Shown here: positions 7,922 to 11,804 of the stretch, piece after piece
How positions within the stretch are numbered: the first letter of the stretch is position 1
Layout of the letters: every line of letters starts with the position of its first letter
Origin: Bacteroidales bacterium
Lineage (GTDB): Bacteria > Bacteroidota > Bacteroidia > Bacteroidales > ML635J-15
DNA: 11,804 nt
Reading direction: 5' to 3'
Assembly (NCBI GenBank): GCA_028697515.1
Contig: JAQVEY010000033.1
Location: 1-11,804, forward strand
The notes under the pieces: model-generated
The model's database searches: none
What the model was told of the DNA's origin: nothing
Seen by the model: the letters and a program-made list of their open reading frames with translations, nothing else
Program-made: the position numbers and the translations under genes

Positions 7922-7997
7922 CTCGTAAAAGTAATGAAAATTGAAAGAGAGTGGTACTTAAAAGAAAAAATTAAATACGAATGTTAAAAAACAAAAA

Positions 7998-9149
7998 TTA
8001 GGAGAAATATCCTTTAAATTTATCGAAAATACTTTCCGTCTTTTTATTTTTAGGACTAAAATTTTCTGATTCTTGCATTTTTTGAATCAAAATTTTGTCA
8101 TCTTTTGATAGTGATGATGGAATATAAATATTTATTCTGACCATTAAGTCACCTTTTGAGTATCCGTTTAAGTCAGGAAGACCTTTGCCTCTTAATCGTA
8201 ATATTTTTCCTGATTGACTACCTGCATCAATTTTTATCTTCACCTTTCCTTGCAGGGTAGGAATCTCAACATTGGTTCCTAATATTGCGTCAGGGATGCT
8301 AATAAATAAATTATATAATAAATCATTTCCGTCACGTTGAAAGTCGGGATGCTCTATTTCCTGAATTACAATCAGTAAATCTCCATTTACTCCCCCACGC
8401 CTTGCTGCATTTCCTTTCCCCGAAACAGACAACTGAACTCCTTCACTTACACCTGCAGGAATTTTTAATTCTATAAGCTCTTCTCCGCTAATAATACCTT
8501 CGCCATAACAACTTGTACATTTTTGTTCAATAATTTTACCTTCACCACCACAAGTCTGACAAGTTGTTGTGCTTTGCATTTGACCCATAATGGTGTTAAC
8601 TACTCTGGTTTGAACTCCACGACCATTGCAAGTTGGACAAGTTCGACTTGAATTTCCGTTTTTTTCGCCATTTCCACCACATTCTTTACATGCTAAGTAT
8701 TTTTTTACTTTGATTTTTTTTGTAGTTCCATTTGCAATTTCGTCAAGACTAAGTTTAACGGTTACTCTCAAGTTTGTACCCTTATTTACTCTTGAACGGC
8801 CACGAGATTGGCCACCGCCAAAAAAGCTGCTGAACCCACCGCCAAAACTATCACCGAAAATGTCGCCAAAACGTGAAAAAATGTCGTCAAAAGTCATCCC
8901 TTCTCCACTAAATCCGCCCATGCCACTCATACCAGAATGTCCAAATCTATCATATCGCCCGCGTTTGTCGGGATTGCTTAATACCTCATATGCTTCTGCA
9001 GCTTCTTTAAACTTTTCTTCCGCAGCTTTGTCTCCAGGGTTCTTGTCCGGATGAAATTGAATAGCTTTCTTTCTGTAAGCCTTTTTTATCTCTTCAGCAC
9101 TTGCGTCTTTGCCAACTTCTAATATTTCGTAATAGTCCCGTTTGTCCAT
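7998..9149 (-). CDS. dnaJ: Chaperone protein DnaJ (type I HSP40)
   Basis: DnaJ delivers unfolded proteins to DnaK and stimulates its ATPase. At 383 residues it is a full-length class I member. The J domain spans 1-70 with HPD at 33-35; a Gly/Phe-rich linker follows (about 73-117); four CxxCxGxG zinc-binding repeats lie at 154-161, 171-178, 197-204 and 211-218; two beta-sandwich substrate-binding domains follow to about 345. The last 30 residues include a Lys-rich stretch (KNKK at 367-370) and form the dimerisation end. All eight zinc-ligand cysteines are present. It lies 65 bases downstream of grpE on the same strand, and the two are probably cotranscribed. dnaK is not in this window, as in other Bacteroidota where it sits elsewhere. 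Confidence 0.97.
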   Translation of the reverse strand: MDKRDYYEILEVGKDASAEEIKKAYRKKAIQFHPDKNPGDKAAEEKFKEAAEAYEVLSNPDKRGRYDRFGHSGMSGMGGFSGEGMTFDDIFSRFGDIFGDSFGGGFSSFFGGGQSRGRSRVNKGTNLRVTVKLSLDEIANGTTKKIKVKKYLACKECGGNGEKNGNSSRTCPTCNGRGVQTRVVNTIMGQMQSTTTCQTCGGEGKIIEQKCTSCYGEGIISGEELIELKIPAGVSEGVQLSVSGKGNAARRGGVNGDLLIVIQEIEHPDFQRDGNDLLYNLFISIPDAILGTNVEIPTLQGKVKIKIDAGSQSGKILRLRGKGLPDLNGYSKGDLMVRINIYIPSSLSKDDKILIQKMQESENFSPKNKKTESIFDKFKGYFS

Positions 9150-9214
9150 ATATAATTGTTTGTAAGCTTGTGGAAGTAAAATATATATATTGAATTATAA
9201 TACTTTGATTAGTT

Positions 9215-9841
9215 TTATTCTCCAACCACAACTTTTGAAAATCTTATAATCTTATCGTTAATTTTATATCCTTTCTGCACAACATCAATAACTTTTCCTT
9301 TTTTGTCTTCTTCTTCAACCTGAAATTTTGTAATAGCTTCGTGAAAATCTGTGTTAAAATCCTGATCTTTCGAAATTATTTCTTCTACTCCTTGCATTTT
9401 TATGAAGTCAAGAAATTTTTGACTTATCAATCTGATGCCTTCAACAGTTGCCTCTACATCTTTTACTTCATTCAAATACATCATTGCTCTTTCAATATCA
9501 TCAACAACCGGAAGAAAATCTTTTATAATATCAATTTTTACTGTTTCGCGAAGATCAATTTTTTCTTTAATTGTTCTTTTGCGAAAATTGTCATATTCTG
9601 CAATAAGTCTTAAATATTTGTCTTTTAATTCTTCATTTTTTTGATTTAATAAATCAATCTCTTCTTGTAATTTCTTCTCTTTCGATTTTAATATCGTCCT
9701 TGATGATTTTTTAGATTTATTTTTTTCTTTATTTTGTTCTTGGTTCACCTCAGCACCATCATTAACATCTTGTTCTGGTGAATTTATTAAATCTTTATCC
9801 ATAATTATTTTTTGATTTGTGTTTTTCAAAATGTCTGCCAT
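9215..9841 (-). CDS. grpE: GrpE, nucleotide exchange factor for DnaK
   Basis: GrpE releases ADP from DnaK and so resets the chaperone cycle. From the ATG at 9841 the protein has 208 residues. The first 50 are low-complexity and Lys/Glu/Asn-rich, as is usual. A long coiled-coil dimerisation helix covers about 52-105 and includes the conserved EYDNFRKRT (82-90). The four-helix region and the beta-wing follow, with DFNTDFHEAI (161-170) and the closing signature GYKINDKIIRFSKVVV (191-206). Start choice is uncertain: a TTG at 9847 is in frame, and the ATG at 9802 (MDKDLINSPE) would also leave all conserved parts intact. If the weak -7-like box inside the inverted repeat upstream is real, the ATG at 9802 would have the more normal leader. 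It is followed by dnaJ on the same strand and preceded, 49 bases away, by the TlpA-like gene. Confidence 0.95.
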   Translation of the reverse strand: MADILKNTNQKIIMDKDLINSPEQDVNDGAEVNQEQNKEKNKSKKSSRTILKSKEKKLQEEIDLLNQKNEELKDKYLRLIAEYDNFRKRTIKEKIDLRETVKIDIIKDFLPVVDDIERAMMYLNEVKDVEATVEGIRLISQKFLDFIKMQGVEEIISKDQDFNTDFHEAITKFQVEEEDKKGKVIDVVQKGYKINDKIIRFSKVVVGE

Positions 9842-9864
9842 TGTCAATTAACGACAAATTGACA
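9842..9864. promoter_or_regulatory. Inverted repeat at the grpE start, possible operator
   Basis: TGTCAATT at 9842-9849 and AATTGACA at 9857-9864 form a perfect 8-base inverted repeat with a 7-base spacer, directly against the ATG at 9841. A copy of TGACAGA at 9860-9866 recurs at 9882-9888, 22 bases away. On the minus strand the repeat contains TCAATTTG, one mismatch from the TAnnTTTG -7 box. The arms are unlike the CIRCE element of HrcA-controlled heat-shock genes. A regulatory role is inference. Confidence 0.4.
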
Positions 9865-9890
9865 GAGAAAAATAGCAAAAATGACAGAAA

Positions 9891-10550
9891 TTATTTCTTT
9901 ATGCTATTAATAAGTGTATTTAAGTTATCAATATTTTTTTTAATCTTTTTTAATTCTTTGCGATTTTTATATTCATCAGAAGAATAAACGTTGTTGTATT
10001 CTAGAACGAGTTGGTTAAGTGTTTTTTCAAATTGCTCAAGTGGGTCTTTTAAAATATAACGCTCTAAAGTGCTTTCAAGAGCATTTCCTCTAAGGTTTTT
10101 TGCTATTATAACTCCATCTTTATCAATTAGAAAATTTGTTGGTATTCCTTTTACCCCGTATGCTTTTGCCGCAACGGAACTCCAGTACATCAGATCACTT
10201 ACGTTTGTCCAAGTTAAACCATCATCAGCTATACCTTTAACCCAATTTTCTTTGGTTTTGTCAAGAGATACTCCGTAAATAGTAAATCCTTTTCCAATAG
10301 TGAAATTATTATTCATATATTTTGTATATGCAGCTACAACAGTTGGGTTTTCCTTTCTGCAAGGGCCACACCATGATGCCCAAAAATCTATTAACACAAC
10401 CTTACCTTTCAACGAAGAAAGACTTATGCTATCACCATCAGGTGTAGGCAATTTAATATCAGGAGCAATATCCCCAATTTCAGTTCCTATTTTTTGTGCA
10501 GCTAGAGTTAATGAAAGAAATAATGTGGTAATAACTAAAAATAATTTCAT
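9891..10550 (-). CDS. TlpA/ResA-like exported thiol-disulfide oxidoreductase
   Basis: The 219-residue protein begins with a signal peptide (about 1-18, ending LTLAA). It lacks a lipobox cysteine, so it is probably periplasmic and soluble unless the signal is kept as an anchor. The thioredoxin-like fold of the AhpC/TSA-Redoxin type spans about 22-165, with IGDIAPDIKLPTPDG at 25-39, the redox motif WCGPC at 60-64, the inserted strand-helix typical of TlpA/ResA, and the cis-Pro loop GIPT at 135-138 followed by FLIDKDG. Such proteins reduce or shuttle disulfides outside the cytoplasm, for example in cytochrome c maturation; the partner here is unknown. The last 50 residues form a Lys/Asn-rich helical extension beyond the usual domain end. 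It begins 12 bases after murA ends, so the two are probably cotranscribed. Confidence 0.9.
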   Translation of the reverse strand: MKLFLVITTLFLSLTLAAQKIGTEIGDIAPDIKLPTPDGDSISLSSLKGKVVLIDFWASWCGPCRKENPTVVAAYTKYMNNNFTIGKGFTIYGVSLDKTKENWVKGIADDGLTWTNVSDLMYWSSVAAKAYGVKGIPTNFLIDKDGVIIAKNLRGNALESTLERYILKDPLEQFEKTLNQLVLEYNNVYSSDEYKNRKELKKIKKNIDNLNTLINSIKK

Positions 10551-10562
10551 TTTAATAAGTAT

Positions 10563-11804
10563 TTAATTTAAGCGTTCAATTTTTGCTCCCAATTTATTTA
10601 AACGTTGATCAATATTTTCGTATCCTCTGTCAATTTGTTCAATATTATGAATAATGCTTGTTCCTTCTGCAGACATTGCAGCAATAAGTAAAGCCATCCC
10701 TGCTCTGATATCAGGTGATTGCATCGTTGTAGCTCTAAGTTTTATCGATTTGTCTAGTCCTATAACCGTAGCACGATGAGGGTCGCATAAAATAATTTGA
10801 GCACCCATATCAATTAGTTTATCAACAAAAAACAAACGACTTTCGAACATTTTTTGATGTATTAGAACGCTACCTTTTGCTTGTGTGGCAACAACTAGAA
10901 ATACACTTAGCAAGTCAGGTGTCAGTCCAGGCCATATTGCATCAGCAATAGTCATAATAGAGCCGTCAATAAAACTCTCAATTTCATAATTTGATTGGGC
11001 AGGTATATAAATGTCATCATTTCGTAATTCGAGCTTTATTCCTAATTTTCTGAATGAATCAGGGATTATTCCCAACATATCGTATCGGACGTTCTTTATT
11101 GTAAGTTCCGATCCTGTCATAGCTGCCATACCTATAAAACTCCCTATTTCTATCATATCAGGAAGTATTTCATGTGATGCTCCTTTTAAAACTTTCACAC
11201 CTTTTATCCTTAGTAGGTTTGATCCTATCCCGCTTATTTGAGCCCCCATATTATTAAGCAAAATACACAGTTGTTGTATATATGGCTCGCAAGCAGCGTT
11301 GTAAATGGTAGTTTCTCCCTCTGCAAAAACCGAGGCCATTAATATGTTGGCAGTCCCCGTTACAGAAGCTTCTTCAAGATGTAGATAAGTACCTGTTAGT
11401 TTCTTTGCATCTAGGCTATAAAAATTTTCTTTGAAATCGTAATTAAATTCAGCTCCGAGTTTTTTTAATCCTATGAAATGAGTATCAAGACGACGACGGC
11501 CTATTTTATCACCACCAGGTTTAGGCATACAAACATATCCGAATCTTGCAAGTAAAGGACCTAATATCATTATTGAGCCTCTCAATGCTGCTCCATCATT
11601 ACGAAATGTGTCAGACTTTAAGTAGTCAAGGTTTATTTTGTCTGCTTTAAATATATAAGTACCTTTTTCTAAATTACTCACTTCAACACCTAAAGATTTT
11701 AATAAATCAATAAGCTTATTAATATCTCTTATATCAGGTATATTGCTTATGGTTACCTCTTCTTTTGTAAGCAATACTGCGCATAAGACTTGAAGTGCTT
11801 CATT
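10563..11804 (-). CDS. murA: UDP-N-acetylglucosamine 1-carboxyvinyltransferase MurA (5' end beyond window)
   Basis: MurA transfers enolpyruvate from PEP to UDP-GlcNAc, the first committed step of peptidoglycan synthesis, in the cytoplasm. The frame stays open to the right edge and gives 413 residues starting NEALQVLCAVLLT; the Asn belongs to the conserved substrate-binding Lys-Asn pair, so only some 20 residues are missing. A TTG at 11774 is not the true start, because family sequence continues upstream of it. The catalytic loop KPGGDKIGRRRLDTH lies at about 95-109 of the visible protein. Its Asp (codon 11508-11510) stands where Escherichia coli MurA has Cys115. Other marks are EASVTGTANI, DMIEIGSFIGMAA, GLTPDLLSV (the catalytic base Asp) and SPDIRAGMALL (the late Arg). 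The match to Bacteroides-type MurA, as I recall it, is close throughout. The TlpA-like gene follows after 12 bases. Confidence 0.97.
   Translation of the reverse strand, partial: NEALQVLCAVLLTKEEVTISNIPDIRDINKLIDLLKSLGVEVSNLEKGTYIFKADKINLDYLKSDTFRNDGAALRGSIMILGPLLARFGYVCMPKPGGDKIGRRRLDTHFIGLKKLGAEFNYDFKENFYSLDAKKLTGTYLHLEEASVTGTANILMASVFAEGETTIYNAACEPYIQQLCILLNNMGAQISGIGSNLLRIKGVKVLKGASHEILPDMIEIGSFIGMAAMTGSELTIKNVRYDMLGIIPDSFRKLGIKLELRNDDIYIPAQSNYEIESFIDGSIMTIADAIWPGLTPDLLSVFLVVATQAKGSVLIHQKMFESRLFFVDKLIDMGAQIILCDPHRATVIGLDKSIKLRATTMQSPDIRAGMALLIAAMSAEGTSIIHNIEQIDRGYENIDQRLNKLGAKIERLN

Noticed and set aside
7922..7997. Possible terminator or promoter between dnaJ and uvrC
   Set aside because: The gap is T-rich on the minus strand, but I found no stable hairpin and no TAnnTTTG match.
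8626..9054. Plus-strand open frame of 142 codons opposite dnaJ
   Set aside because: It lies antisense to the Gly-rich linker and zinc-finger region of an intact dnaJ, is Pro/Ser-rich as expected of a mirror frame, and has no promoter.
9150..9214. AT repeat (TATATATAT) between grpE and dnaJ as a separate dnaJ promoter
   Set aside because: The best -7-like string on the minus strand (TATATTTT) lacks the final G and has no -33 partner; cotranscription with grpE is simpler.
9842..9864. CIRCE heat-shock element
   Set aside because: CIRCE is TTAGCACTC-N9-GAGTGCTAA; the repeat here has different arms and spacing.
11772..11774. TTG as the murA start
   Set aside because: Conserved MurA sequence (NEALQVLCAVLL) continues in frame upstream to the window edge, so this is an internal Leu codon.
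1..11804. Mobile elements, CRISPR, tRNA, rRNA, riboswitches
   Set aside because: No transposase or integrase, no regularly spaced repeats, no cloverleaf-like segment and no long structured leader were seen; all gaps between genes are about 110 bases or shorter.

Overview
The window looks like ordinary chromosomal DNA from a member of the Bacteroidota, probably an AT-rich Bacteroidales or Marinilabiliales-type organism. The grounds are: SecD and SecF fused into one 1003-residue protein; a MurA whose catalytic loop reads PGGDKIGRRRLDTH, the form I recall from Bacteroides relatives; near absence of Shine-Dalgarno sequences; and a TAnnTTTG -7 box ahead of secDF. I see no mobile element, CRISPR array, tRNA or rRNA, and no gap above about 110 bases without a gene.

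Layout. Positions 1-1123 are on the minus strand: the 5' part of an exported protein of unknown function, cut by the window edge, and a Spy/CpxP-like periplasmic protein with a His/Cys-rich tail, separated by a clear terminator. Positions 1183-6099 are on the plus strand: a CPA-type cation/proton antiporter overlapping a small single-lobe aspartic protease, then secDF behind its own promoter. Positions 6116-11804 are on the minus strand and read from the right edge as murA (5' end missing), a TlpA/ResA-like thioredoxin, grpE, dnaJ and uvrC. secDF and uvrC converge on one bidirectional terminator, and the uvrC stop codon lies in its loop.

How the genes relate. Most are housekeeping functions of the cell envelope and of protein and DNA quality control: peptidoglycan precursor synthesis (murA), extracytoplasmic thiol redox (TlpA-like), HSP70 co-chaperones (grpE, dnaJ), nucleotide excision repair (uvrC) and export (secDF). 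grpE and dnaJ form a natural chaperone pair; dnaK is not in the window. The antiporter and the aspartic protease overlap by 8 bases and are probably translationally coupled.

I do not see a convincing previously undescribed multi-gene system. The points most worth a second look are the Asp at the catalytic Cys position of MurA, the antiporter/retropepsin-like pair, the metal-ligand-rich tail of the Spy-like protein, the inverted repeat at the grpE start, the uvrC stop inside the shared terminator, and a perfect 7-residue acidic duplication in SecD.
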